A stretch of 64,000 nt of DNA from CAZOZZ01 sp965262425 (GTDB lineage: Bacteria; Acidobacteriota; Terriglobia; 20CM-2-55-15), in contig OZ253536.1 of the NCBI GenBank assembly GCA_965262425.1, positions 434,001 through 498,000 of the forward strand, given 5' to 3'. The position numbers were made by a program, and so were the translations under genes. This document shows positions 1 through 7,509 of the stretch, piece by piece (position 1 is the first letter of the stretch; each line of letters opens with the position of its first letter). Below the pieces are notes generated by a model. The model saw nothing but the letters and a program-made list of their open reading frames with translations. It did no database searches and was not told the DNA's origin.

Positions 1-1220
1 CACTCCTGCCGTTCCACGGCGTCGCTGTCGAAGATTGCCCATATCGGTCCGCCTCCGTTCAACTTCGCAGGGTCTCCGCTGTACGCCATGGCGGCCGCGA
101 TGAAGTCATAGTCGGACGCCATCTCATTCCAGAATCTCCGGCCTGCCTGGTTTACCAGGATCGCGTTTGCCCAGTCCACCCCGGTGAGGCCCGAGGCACG
201 AACGCGATCGAAAATCTTGCTGTCCACCGGCCAGTGCAGGCTGGCGTAGCCGAACCGGGTCCCGATGTGAACGGCCTTCCGAAGGCACCGTTCCTTCTCA
301 TTGGTCTGACTCGCCGTCCCCCAGTACGATGCTCCGATGGCCATGGCTGCGATCTCTCCATCACCGCTCTTTCGGGAATACGGGGCGCCGGCCACAAAAT
401 ATTCCTCGGTCAGCCTTGGATCGAACATCCTGCGGAGGTTGACGTTGTCGGAGTGGCCACCCGTTGCGACCAGCACGCCCTTGGTGCCCTGGATATTCAG
501 AGTGCGCCCCTCGTGCTCCACCGTGATTCCGACCACCCTTCCCGACGTGGGGCTCTCGCGGATGATCCCTGTCATCCTGTGTCGCAGCAGAATCTCGGCG
601 CCTTTCTTTTTCGCGGCGACGTCCAGTGCCCGGACCAGGCCCGAACCCCGCCTGCTGGCGACGGACGTGACAATTTCGCTCTTGATAGGCCACTGCACGG
701 CCGGCACCTGTCTTGGAACCGTCGACGCCATCTGTGGGCCGACAACGCGGTCTTCGAAATCGACCCCGTTCTCGATCAGCCACTCAAACGTCGGTTTGTT
801 CTCATCCGCAAAGACCCGCACCAGGTCGCGGTCGTTGTACCTGGCCAGCGGGTGATCGGGGCGCACCCAGTCCTCGAAGACTTTTTCCGCCGAATCCTCT
901 ACTCCGTGTTCACGCTGCTTGCTGTGGCCGCCGCCAAGATGGACGATCCCTCCACTGACCATGCCGTGTCCACCGATATCAAAATTCTCGTCGACCATGA
1001 TGACGGAGGCTCCGTGATCCAGCGCCGATACGGCGCCGGCGAGCCCGGACACCCCGGCCCCAATCGTGACGAAGTCGGCGGAGTAGTCCCACTGACGTTC
1101 GCTTTGTGCATCGACCTGTACCGGCACGACCCCACCTAAAGCGGTTGCACCCACGCCGACAGTCGCGCTCTTCTTCAGGAAATCTCTTCTGCTGACATCC
1201 TTTCTCTTTTTCGTGTTCAT
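1..1220 (-). CDS. Tat-exported FAD-dependent oxidoreductase (fumarate reductase/succinate dehydrogenase flavoprotein family), partial
   Basis: The frame is open from ATG at 1220 to the left edge of the window, giving 406 residues without a stop, so the C-terminus is missing. A twin-arginine signal (RRDFLKK, residues 11-17, then an Ala/Gly/Val-rich stretch) indicates export of a folded, cofactor-loaded protein. A Rossmann dinucleotide motif, GAGVSGL, is at residues 54-60, followed by an acidic VDEN strand end and a Gly-rich GGHGMVSGG loop typical of FAD flavoproteins that reduce or dehydrogenate C=C bonds. A GGAGG ribosome site lies 7 nt before the ATG. The amidohydrolase gene ends 20 bp upstream on the same strand, so the two are probably co-transcribed. 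The substrate is unknown; the 3-ketosteroid dehydrogenase and urocanate reductase branches are possible. Confidence 0.85.
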   Translation of the reverse strand, partial: MNTKKRKDVSRRDFLKKSATVGVGATALGGVVPVQVDAQSERQWDYSADFVTIGAGVSGLAGAVSALDHGASVIMVDENFDIGGHGMVSGGIVHLGGGHSKQREHGVEDSAEKVFEDWVRPDHPLARYNDRDLVRVFADENKPTFEWLIENGVDFEDRVVGPQMASTVPRQVPAVQWPIKSEIVTSVASRRGSGLVRALDVAAKKKGAEILLRHRMTGIIRESPTSGRVVGITVEHEGRTLNIQGTKGVLVATGGHSDNVNLRRMFDPRLTEEYFVAGAPYSRKSGDGEIAAMAIGASYWGTASQTNEKERCLRKAVHIGTRFGYASLHWPVDSKIFDRVRASGLTGVDWANAILVNQAGRRFWNEMASDYDFIAAAMAYSGDPAKLNGGGPIWAIFDSDAVERQE

Positions 1221-1240
1221 GCCGGCATCCTCCAACGATC

Positions 1241-2620
1241 CTAATTCGACTGAGGTCCGGACCAACTCGCCCGTAGCCCGTCCCGATCTACCTGGTGGCC
1301 CCGGAGGTAAACGCGGTCAAACGTTCGGGAGTTGGTGATGTCCTCGAGCGGGTTTTGATCGAGGACGATGAAGTCGGCGCTCTTGCCAGCCGCGACCGTC
1401 CCCAGGTCTGCTTCGAGACCGAGGATCTCGGCTCCGTTTTTCGTCCCGGCCACGATCGCCTCTCCCGGCGTCATCCCCGCCGCCACCATGTTCTCCAGTT
1501 CCGTATGCGCGGTGAAACCGACGAAGCGATCACCGCCCTGGCCTCCCCCATCGCTTCCGATGCCGATTCGGACGCCGGCTTCATGGAGCTTCATGATGTT
1601 CAGTACCGTCTGATCCCACGACAGACGCGCCCGTTCGAGCGCCTCCGGTGTCGTGCCGAGAACCCTGTCGCGAAGCCGGGCGATCTGCTCGGGTCTGACC
1701 GTTTCGAGCAACAGTGAGGACGGTGGATCGAGATATGGCGAATAGATAGTTCGACGCCCCACCTGCGCCAGGAGGATGCTTGTCTCGGGGTGTTCTTTGA
1801 ACAGCTCGACCAGTTCGTCGTCCACCTCCGTGATCATGTGCGCGAAAACATCGATGCCCGCCCGCAGTAGGTCCTTGGCATGTCCGATGCCCGTGGCATG
1901 AGCGGCGACGCGGATGTTGTTCTTGTGCGCTTCGTCGATGATCGCCATGTAGATGTTCGACGGCAGGGGTTCGACGTTGCCGCCGCGGTCGTCGACCCAA
2001 GTCTTGATGAGCGTCACGCCCCGCGATACCAGCTCACGAACGTTGGCACGTGCGCCCTCTTCGGTCGTGACCACGTACGCCGCATGCCGCATGTTGTTCG
2101 GACTGATCTCGCTGTAAGGCGCCAACCCCCGACCCGCCGTGAGGAACCGCGCCGCGTCGGGATGCTCGCCTGCCAGGATCTCGTCCCGCAACCGGAACGG
2201 CATCACTCCGAAGTCGGATCCCATGGCCTGACTTGCGGCAACCCCGTGATAGGCGAAACGATACATGTGGTCCAGGATGTGTTCGCGCGTGTAGTTCTCG
2301 GGTCCGCTCGTCAGGTTCTTCATGTACCCGATGTGCGAGTGCGCGTCGACCAGCGCCGGCATCACCGTCTTTCCCGTCAGGTCGACCGTTACCGCACCCG
2401 CCGGGATCTCGATCTTTCCCCTCCGACCGACCTGGCTGAACCGGTCACCTTCGACCAGGAAGACCGCGTCTTCGATGGGTGGGCTGCCATCGCCTACAAT
2501 CAGGCGCGCCCCCTCGAATACGGTCACCGTCCCGGTTGCCTGGCCCGTTTCGTTTTCAGGTTGGGCGGAGCATGCCCCGGCGACGATCAACCAACCAACT
2601 ACTGCTATCCGCAGACCCAT
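1241..2620 (-). CDS. Lipoprotein amidohydrolase (imidazolonepropionase-like metal-dependent hydrolase)
   Basis: 459 residues. The N-terminus is a lipoprotein signal with a lipobox ending in Cys17 (VAGAC), so the enzyme is probably tethered in the cell envelope. The amidohydrolase metal site can be read in order: HSH at residues 94-96, Lys206 (IKTW, the carboxylated lysine position), His241 (AAHATG), His261 (FAHM) and Asp357 (GIGSDGGG). The last 60 residues carry the usual small beta-sandwich with LGTVAAGKSADFIVLD. Such secreted enzymes hydrolyse cyclic amides or dipeptides, but the substrate cannot be read from sequence. It is first in a likely two-gene operon with the Tat flavoprotein. Confidence 0.9.
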   Translation of the reverse strand: MGLRIAVVGWLIVAGACSAQPENETGQATGTVTVFEGARLIVGDGSPPIEDAVFLVEGDRFSQVGRRGKIEIPAGAVTVDLTGKTVMPALVDAHSHIGYMKNLTSGPENYTREHILDHMYRFAYHGVAASQAMGSDFGVMPFRLRDEILAGEHPDAARFLTAGRGLAPYSEISPNNMRHAAYVVTTEEGARANVRELVSRGVTLIKTWVDDRGGNVEPLPSNIYMAIIDEAHKNNIRVAAHATGIGHAKDLLRAGIDVFAHMITEVDDELVELFKEHPETSILLAQVGRRTIYSPYLDPPSSLLLETVRPEQIARLRDRVLGTTPEALERARLSWDQTVLNIMKLHEAGVRIGIGSDGGGQGGDRFVGFTAHTELENMVAAGMTPGEAIVAGTKNGAEILGLEADLGTVAAGKSADFIVLDQNPLEDITNSRTFDRVYLRGHQVDRDGLRASWSGPQSN

Positions 2621-3010
2621 GTTCCCTCCTCAAAGCACGCCCCGGTACTCCCGTAGCCACGACTACGGACGAACACCCACAGTCTTGCGGTCGGTCGGTA
2701 ACCAAGCTCCCTGGTCCCGGAAGAGCAGCGTCGAATCGTACTCGAGGCTGGACCTCCAGCTTTGGACAGCAAGACCTCGCGGAGCCGAATCAGACGGCCC
2801 GGGATCGCATCTGGACATGCATAACGGTTTGGCTCAGGACATTATAGGGATTCGTCCGGAGTATAGGAAGAACAAGACTATTTACGGTCGCCGGCGACTC
2901 GGCGTTGACAGTAGTGCCGTTGGAGACCATCAGGCTACTTCGAGGAGTTCGAAAGTCCTGGAGAGTGTCGGACAACACTGGGATTGGTCGCATACAGACG
3001 GTGAGGTGGA
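2621..3010. other. Gene-free stretch upstream of the amidohydrolase
   Basis: About 390 bp with no convincing coding frame; short open frames here have no recognisable domain. It should hold the promoter of the amidohydrolase-flavoprotein operon, but no clear -35/-10 pair was found. It leads into a palindromic repeat at 3011-3139. Confidence 0.5.
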
Positions 3011-3139
3011 TCGGCTTCTCCTCAATCGCAGATACTCGAAATAGCCGGGCTATTCCTCCGGTCTGCTCAATCGGTCGCAACCGAATCTGACGCAAATCTG
3101 GGTGCCAAAATGTGAAGTTATTCTTGAGCGGCCCCTAAG
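3011..3139. repeat. REP1 palindromic repeat, copy 1 (5'-truncated)
   Basis: Positions 3019-3139 match the right two thirds of the complete copy at 55967-56148, including the central AATAGCC-G-GGCTATT palindrome and the end ...TGTGAAGTTATTCTTGAGCGGCCCCTAAG. The left terminal inverted repeat is not recognisable. The right end overlaps the 3' end of higA and supplies its last residues (GAAQE) and its TAA stop. Confidence 0.8.
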
Positions 3140-3444
3140 ACCGTCGTCGGTCGAAGCGGCCGAACCTCTTTCTTATACGCACTGGCTTTCTTCGCCCGTT
3201 CCAAGTCCCATCGAACCTGGAGGCGGAGCCAAAAATCCGGGCTCGATCGGAACAGGCGTCCCAATCGCAAAGCCATGTCGGGGCTCACCGCACGTTTTTC
3301 GCCAACGATCTCATTGACCGTCCTACGCGACACGCCCAACTTGTCAGCGAGATCGACTTGACTGATATGCAGTTCGGACAGTATTTCTTCGCGGATGAAT
3401 TCTCCGGGGTGAATCGCCCGGAGTGCCCTCTTCTCTCTATTCAT
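3118..3444 (-). CDS. higA: HigA-family antitoxin (XRE helix-turn-helix)
   Basis: 108 residues. Residues 10-75 form a VapI/HigA helix-turn-helix (HPGEFIREE, then QVDLADKLGVSRRTVNEIV and SPDMALRLGRLF). The family binds and neutralises the HigB toxin and represses its own promoter. A GAGG ribosome site lies 6 nt before ATG 3444. It is downstream of higB in the toxin-first order usual for higBA. The last codons and the TAA stop come from a REP1 repeat arm (GGGGCCGCTCAAGAATAA read on this strand), so the native C-terminus may have been replaced. A second REP1 copy fills the space between the two genes. Confidence 0.9.
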   Translation of the reverse strand: MNREKRALRAIHPGEFIREEILSELHISQVDLADKLGVSRRTVNEIVGEKRAVSPDMALRLGRLFRSSPDFWLRLQVRWDLERAKKASAYKKEVRPLRPTTVLGAAQE

Positions 3445-3455
3445 GCAATACCTCT

Positions 3456-3561
3456 TAGGGCCGGCTCCTGAATATCTTCACAGTTTGGGGTCCGATCTTC
3501 ACGCCATCTTCCGCAGCTCCTCAACACCACTTCTGCGAAGTGATTCTTGAGCGGACCCTTA
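3456..3561. repeat. REP1 palindromic repeat, short copy between higB and higA
   Basis: About 105 bp with degenerate inverted ends: left AGGGCCGGCTCCTGAATATCTTCACA, broken by one or two substitutions, and right CTGCGAAGTGATTCTTGAGCGGACCCT. The core (TCTTCACGCCATCTTC) matches 56008-56023 of the full copy. It abuts the higB TAA stop at one end and the higA ribosome site at the other, so a folded RNA here would sit between the toxin and antitoxin reading frames. Confidence 0.75.
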
Positions 3562-3840
3562 GTGATAGTCTTCCAGGCTCACGTTCACCACGTCTTCACC
3601 TTCGAACCGAAACGTGATCCGCCAGTTTCCAGTCACCCAGACCGCCCAATCGCCTTTGCGCTCACCCCCCAGCGGGTGAAGCCTAAATCCGGGGAATTGG
3701 CCAAGATCGGCCAGGGAAGTTACATCGTCAAGAGCCGCGAGGCGTCGTTCGACCCGCGGCACCATCTCCGATGGGATGCCCTTCTTTTTCCCCTCTTCAA
3801 AGAAGCGTTTCAGTCCCCCATGCCTGAATGACTTAATCAC
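3559..3840 (-). CDS. higB: HigB-family toxin (RelE-like mRNA interferase)
   Basis: About 93 residues from GTG 3840, chosen because the family begins MIKSF-H-GLK-FFE as here; an in-frame TTG at 3882 would add 14 residues but lies inside the promoter. The protein has the HigB/PIN-unrelated RelE fold signature LAALDDVTSLADL, then FRLHPLGGERKGDWAVWVTGNWRITFRFEG and a C-terminal VNVSLEDYH. Family members cut mRNA on the ribosome. The TAA stop is followed at once by the GGGTCCGCTC arm of a REP1 repeat. The upstream promoter places the transcript start only a few bases before GTG. Confidence 0.88.
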   Translation of the reverse strand: MIKSFRHGGLKRFFEEGKKKGIPSEMVPRVERRLAALDDVTSLADLGQFPGFRLHPLGGERKGDWAVWVTGNWRITFRFEGEDVVNVSLEDYH

Positions 3841-3844
3841 ACCT

Positions 3845-3871
3845 TGTAACACTATACCGCTATGGGTTACA
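3845..3871. promoter_or_regulatory. Candidate HigA operator
   Basis: TGTAAC (3845-3850) and GTTACA (3866-3871) form a perfect 6-bp inverted repeat spaced by 15 bp. It overlaps the -10 box and start site of the higBA promoter, the usual place for autorepression by the HigA dimer. Confidence 0.5.
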
Positions 3872-3879
3872 TCTCTCAA
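3851..3879 (-). promoter_or_regulatory. Sigma-70 type promoter of higBA
   Basis: On the minus strand TTGAGA (3879-3874), a 17-bp spacer and TATAGT (3856-3851). The expected start lies near 3845, about 5 nt before the GTG start of higB, so the message is nearly leaderless. Confidence 0.65.
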
Positions 3880-3913
3880 CAAATGAACTCCGGCGGGACT
3901 CCGGGGGACAGCG

Positions 3914-3942
3914 TTGACAGTAATTGCTTAGTTGGCTAATAT
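3914..3942 (+). promoter_or_regulatory. Consensus sigma-70 promoter of the ArsR-PhzF operon
   Basis: TTGACA (3914-3919), 17-bp spacer, TAATAT (3937-3942). The predicted start is at 3948-3950, on or next to ATG 3950, so the ArsR message would be leaderless. An inverted repeat TTAG-TTGG-CTAA (3928-3939) overlaps the -10 box and is a plausible autorepression site. Confidence 0.7.
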
Positions 3943-3949
3943 GCCAAGT

Positions 3950-4267
3950 ATGCAAGCAATACGCCCGGACCTCATCCGTTACTTCGAGGCGCTCGCTTCG
4001 GACAAGCGGCTACAGGTGCTCGACTGGCTTCGCGACCCGGAGGCAAACTTCCGGCCCCAGGTCGACGGAGACCTGGTACGCGACGGCGTGTGCGGCTTGC
4101 TGATTGCCGAGAAACTGGGTGTCAGTCAGTCCACAACTTCGCGCCACATGAGGCAGCTGGTCGACGCCGGCCTGGTTCGCGGCAAAAAGATCAAGCAGTG
4201 GACCTTTTACCGCCGTGACGAGGCGGCGATCAGGAAGGTGAAGCAAGTCATCGGGAGAGCGATGTGA
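3950..4267 (+). CDS. ArsR-family winged-helix repressor
   Basis: About 105 residues from ATG 3950. This start is preferred over TTG 3932 and ATG 3941 because both of those lie within or against the -10 box. The protein is a single winged helix (YFEALASDKRLQVLDWL, then LGVSQSTTSRHMRQLVDAGLVRGKKIKQWTFYRRDE). No classical metal-binding cysteine box (ELCVCDL) is present, so it probably senses something other than arsenic. The stop overlaps the GTG start of the PhzF gene by 4 bp (ATGTGA), so the pair is translationally coupled. Confidence 0.88.
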   Translation: MQAIRPDLIRYFEALASDKRLQVLDWLRDPEANFRPQVDGDLVRDGVCGLLIAEKLGVSQSTTSRHMRQLVDAGLVRGKKIKQWTFYRRDEAAIRKVKQVIGRAM

Positions 4268-5178
4268 CTGCCCGAACCAGGAAAGCGTTCGAGTTCTGGC
4301 AGGTGGACGCGTTCTCCGACGAGCCCTACAAGGGGAACGCCGCCGCGGTCGTGTTCGAAGCCGCCGAGCTGACCCCCGACCAGATGCAGACGATCGCGCG
4401 GCAGATGAACCTGTCCGAAACGGCATTCCTTTCGGATCCGCTCGAGGAGGGGAGTTACCGGGTTCGTATCTTCACGCCGACCCGGGAGGTTCCCTTTGCG
4501 GGGCATCCCACCATCGCCTCGGCGTTCGCGCACGCGTCGACGCACAAGAAGAACGGCACCTTCGAGAAAACGGTGTTACTCCAGGAGTGTGCGGCCGGGA
4601 TGATTGAGGTAGCGGTCACAGACGACGAACCCCCACTGTTCACCCTGGCTTCGAGGGCCGACGCGACAGCCGTGACCACGCTCGACCGCCAGGCGATCGG
4701 GGGCTTACTCGGGCTCGACTCGAAGGACGTCGTTGGCGAACCCGCCGAGGTGTGCTCGATCGGACTTCCGTGGTTGATTGTGCGCGTCGCCTCACTCGAA
4801 CCGTTTCAGGCCGCACAGCCGGACCTCGGCGCGATCGAGCGGACCTGTCGCGAGTACGGGGCGGTCGGTATCACCGCCTATGTCCTTGAGACGGTGCTCG
4901 ACGACTGCGATGTGCACGTCCGCACTTTCGCGCCCGGCGCCGGCATCCGGGAAGACCCGGTTTGTGGGTCGGGCAACGGCGCGATCGCCGTCCACCTGGC
5001 GCGCCATCTGTACCGGGACCATACGACGTTTTCCTATCGCGCCGAGCAGGGGCTCGAGGTTCATCGGTGCGGCCGGTTGCACCTTGCGGTCGAGCGTGGA
5101 GGGAACGACGATCAATCGATCGCGGTCCGGTTGGGTGGCCATGCCGCGAAGGTTCTCGAAGGGCAGTTGTGGATCTGA
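4264..5178 (+). CDS. PhzF-family isomerase/epimerase
   Basis: 304 residues, full length for the family, from GTG 4264. PhzF signatures: WQVDAFSDEPYKGNAAAVV (12-30), the catalytic glutamate E52 in MNLSETAF, the PFAGHPTIASA loop (about 80) and the second-domain copy GAGIREDPVCGSGNGAIA (about 222-239). Members isomerise small carboxylic acids by proton shuttling between two pseudo-symmetrical domains, usually in the cytosol. The ArsR gene overlaps its start, so an ArsR ligand may be its substrate or product. It is probably not phenazine synthesis, because no other phz genes are nearby. Confidence 0.9.
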   Translation: MTARTRKAFEFWQVDAFSDEPYKGNAAAVVFEAAELTPDQMQTIARQMNLSETAFLSDPLEEGSYRVRIFTPTREVPFAGHPTIASAFAHASTHKKNGTFEKTVLLQECAAGMIEVAVTDDEPPLFTLASRADATAVTTLDRQAIGGLLGLDSKDVVGEPAEVCSIGLPWLIVRVASLEPFQAAQPDLGAIERTCREYGAVGITAYVLETVLDDCDVHVRTFAPGAGIREDPVCGSGNGAIAVHLARHLYRDHTTFSYRAEQGLEVHRCGRLHLAVERGGNDDQSIAVRLGGHAAKVLEGQLWI

Positions 5179-5209
5179 ATAAGGAATGTAAGCTGGAGGT
5201 GTTTTAACA

Positions 5210-5263
5210 TGAAATACACCGCACTGTTATGGGAGATGCACCCGGAATCCATGCCTGAATGAT
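5210..5263 (+). CDS. Putative 17-residue leader ORF coupled to the next gene
   Basis: ATG 5210 is preceded by GGAGG with a 9-nt spacing, and the ORF reads MKYTALLWEMHPESMPE. Its TGA overlaps the ATG of the following membrane-protein gene (AATGATC), a translational-coupling arrangement. No homologue is recognised. It could be a leader peptide or the relic of a longer gene. Confidence 0.35.
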
Positions 5264-6680
5264 CGAACAAGAGTGGTCGGGAAGGCGAACCCTGGGTTCG
5301 ATGCTCCTTGTCGTCCTGTTGACTTTCATTGTCTACTCCCCGACGTTGAGCTACGGATTCGTGTGGGACGATTTCCTGGTGGTCGTCAACAACTCCTTCA
5401 CACATTCCTGGGAGAACTTTCCGAAGATATTTACGAGGGAGTACATCACCGAGCAGGCCGACGTGGAACACCTGCCGACGTCCCCCATCGGATCGGGGGA
5501 GAATAGTTACCGGCCGGTCGCGACGACGTCCGTATTCATCGATCACGCCTTGTGGCAGCTCGATCCGTTCGGCCACCACCTGACCAATCTCCTCTTGCAT
5601 CTGGCCAACGTTGTTCTTGTCTTCGCATTCCTGTCCTTCCTTGCGAAGAACAAACTTGTGGCCCTCATGTCGGCATTGTTTTTTGGAATCCATCCGTTGA
5701 CCACCGAGGCGGTCACGGTTGTTTCATTCCGAGAGGACCTGTTGGCCTTCCTGTTTGTCATGAGCTCGATGATTCTTTTCATCAAATTAGAATCGTCGAC
5801 GAAATCGGCGGTGATGCCCCGATATGGGGCATCACTGATCTTCTACGCCCTGGCCCTGTTTTCCAAAGAGATGGCGATTACGCTGCCCATCGTTCTCGTG
5901 ATTTACGATTACTACTTTCACTGCGAGGGGAGTTTGAAGAAGATCTCCTCACGGATATTTAGTCGCTATCTTGGATTTGCGGTCGTGAGCATCTTCTATC
6001 TGTGGATCCGATTCGAAGTCTTCAGGTCGGCCCAGAACCTGGACATCGGTTTTCACGGCGGAAGCTTTTACCTCAACATGCTGACGACTCTGAAAGTCTT
6101 CGGACAGTACCTGACCTGGATGCTTGTTCCGCTTGATTTTCATCCGACCTTGCCGGATGTGGGTTACTACCCGAGCACGCTGTTTTCGCTCGAGGTGTTC
6201 GTGCCGATGGTCCTGGTGCTTTTTGTGGGCGTACTTGCAGTGAGTTTTTACAAGGCTCACAGAATGACATCCTTCGGAATCGTTTGGATCTTCGTGACGT
6301 TGTTGCCCGTCTCGAATCTCATGCCGATCCAGAATTTCATCGCGGTGAGATACCTCTACTTCCCGGTCATGGGATTTTGCCTGATTCTCGCCATTCTGGT
6401 GACCAGGGCCGGGGAAGTTCGTTGGAGTGGTGTGGATCGAAAGGCGCGGAAATGGCTGCCTGCCACTCTGGCGGCGTGTGTCGTGATCTTCTATTCGGTA
6501 ACGACAATTTCGAAGAATCAAGTCTGGGAGAACGAGCTCACATTTCGCCTCGAGATGGTCACGCGTTACCCGGACAGCTCGAGGGCTTACACGGCTTTTG
6601 GGAACGCGTTCCTCAAAATCGGCTGGCCCGATGAAGCGATACGGCAATACGAGCAGGCCATCCTCATCGAACCGGACTGA
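5259..6680 (+). CDS. N-terminal part of the TMTC-like membrane/TPR protein
   Basis: 473 residues as readable today. Membrane segments begin at about residue 14 (SMLLVVLLTFIVYSP) and recur to about residue 410. VWDDFL at 35-40 matches the first-loop acidic motif of the GT-C-like fold, followed by SYRPVATTSVFIDH and FGIHPLTTEAV. Residues 440-473 are the first TPR. Loss of the last TPRs would leave the membrane domain intact, so the product may still be made. Confidence 0.8.
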   Translation: MIEQEWSGRRTLGSMLLVVLLTFIVYSPTLSYGFVWDDFLVVVNNSFTHSWENFPKIFTREYITEQADVEHLPTSPIGSGENSYRPVATTSVFIDHALWQLDPFGHHLTNLLLHLANVVLVFAFLSFLAKNKLVALMSALFFGIHPLTTEAVTVVSFREDLLAFLFVMSSMILFIKLESSTKSAVMPRYGASLIFYALALFSKEMAITLPIVLVIYDYYFHCEGSLKKISSRIFSRYLGFAVVSIFYLWIRFEVFRSAQNLDIGFHGGSFYLNMLTTLKVFGQYLTWMLVPLDFHPTLPDVGYYPSTLFSLEVFVPMVLVLFVGVLAVSFYKAHRMTSFGIVWIFVTLLPVSNLMPIQNFIAVRYLYFPVMGFCLILAILVTRAGEVRWSGVDRKARKWLPATLAACVVIFYSVTTISKNQVWENELTFRLEMVTRYPDSSRAYTAFGNAFLKIGWPDEAIRQYEQAILIEPD

Positions 6681-6710
6681 GCTGCCACCTACAGTGATCT
6701 GGGAAACATA

Positions 6711-7043
6711 TTGATGAGCCAGAACAATTTCCCCGGGGCCCGTGAGAATTACCGAACCGCCACGGAGTTGGACCCGACGCTCGTACAGGCGCACGGGAAT
6801 TTCTGCACGACGTATGCCGGCGAATCCAGACTCATGGAGTCTGTCGATTGTTATCGGGAAGTTATCCGGACCTTTCCGAACCACGTCGATGCCTATTTCA
6901 ACCTGGGTCTGACTTATGAACGATTGGAAAGATGGCAAGAGGCCATCGATGCCTGGACCCGGGTCGTGGATCTTCGTCCGGAATACCGCGGAGCAAGGTC
7001 GAATATTCAGAGGCTTCGAGCGCTATTGGCCGCAGGTTCCTAG
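6711..7043 (+). CDS. C-terminal TPR fragment of the same protein
   Basis: 110 residues in the frame of the upstream part: three TPR units (NFPGARENYRTATELDP, then SRLMESVDCYREVIRTFP and RWQEAIDAWTRVVDLRPEY). ATG 6711 has no good ribosome site, so this piece is probably translated only by readthrough of the TGA, if at all. Confidence 0.55.
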   Translation: MMSQNNFPGARENYRTATELDPTLVQAHGNFCTTYAGESRLMESVDCYREVIRTFPNHVDAYFNLGLTYERLERWQEAIDAWTRVVDLRPEYRGARSNIQRLRALLAAGS

Positions 7044-7130
7044 TGATATCTTGCCTGTCCTGCGGTCTTCGCTGTCCCTATCCCATCGCTCCCAATACCC
7101 GCCTTGACTTTCCCGCAAGACTTATCTAAG

Positions 7131-7144
7131 TTGGATATATCCAA
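7131..7144. promoter_or_regulatory. Perfect 14-bp palindrome, candidate PadR operator
   Basis: TTGGATATATCCAA, 14 nt before the padR start at 7159. A self-complementary AT-centred site at this position suits autoregulation by the PadR dimer. Confidence 0.5.
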
Positions 7145-7158
7145 AATGGATAATTCAA

Positions 7159-7509
7159 ATGCATTCGGATAATCCGGTCGGATCCAAACCGATGAAGCCC
7201 GCGGGCTTTCACATCCTTCTGGTCCTGGCGGCAAGTCCCAGCCACGGGCTCGGGATTGCCAAGTCCGTGGACGAAGCCACAGATGGAGCGGTGACTCTGG
7301 GGCCCGGAACGCTCTATCGTTCCCTCAAGGAGTTGATGGGCGAGTTGCTGATCCAGGAGATCGACCCGCCGGAGGGCCCGAGCGATCCCCGGCGCCGATT
7401 GTACGAAATCACTCCGACGGGTCTCGAACGAGCACGGGCCGAGGCTCGACGCCTTGAGAGGCTGGTCGAGGTTGCCCACCAGAACGCCGTATTGCCGGGG
7501 TCCTCCTGA
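7159..7509 (+). CDS. PadR-family transcriptional regulator
   Basis: 116 residues. The winged helix has the PadR signatures FHILLVLAASPSHGLGIAKSV (15-35), GTLYRSLKELMGELLIQE (50-68) and a basic wing (DPRRRLYEITPTGLERARAEARRL). Only the short C-terminal helix is present, as in PadR subfamily 2. Its stop overlaps the start of the ADOP permease (TGATG), so the two are coupled, an arrangement repeated many times in acidobacterial genomes. ATG 7192 is an alternative start. Confidence 0.92.
   Translation: MHSDNPVGSKPMKPAGFHILLVLAASPSHGLGIAKSVDEATDGAVTLGPGTLYRSLKELMGELLIQEIDPPEGPSDPRRRLYEITPTGLERARAEARRLERLVEVAHQNAVLPGSS

Larger units (their letters stand above)
5259..7043 (+). pseudogene. Multi-pass membrane protein with C-terminal TPRs (TMTC/PMT-like), interrupted by in-frame TGA
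   Basis: One frame runs from 5259 to the TAG at 7043 (594 codons) and is broken only by TGA at 6678-6680. The N-terminal two thirds carry about ten hydrophobic segments and the lumenal VWDDFLVV and YRPVATTS motifs of the TMTC/protein O-mannosyltransferase-like family. The rest is TPR repeats. The TGA falls inside a TPR (IEPD-stop-AATYSDLGNIL), where the helix pattern continues without a shift; a Trp codon (TGG) is the simplest ancestor. It is either a recent nonsense mutation or a consensus error. Confidence 0.75.

Noticed and set aside
234..1139. A 301-residue plus-strand open frame
   Set aside because: It is antisense to the Tat flavoprotein, whose minus-strand frame has clear motifs and is open across the region; the plus-strand protein has no recognisable pattern.
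4264..5178. Phenazine biosynthesis role for the PhzF protein
   Set aside because: No other phz genes are present and PhzF-fold proteins are widespread with other roles.
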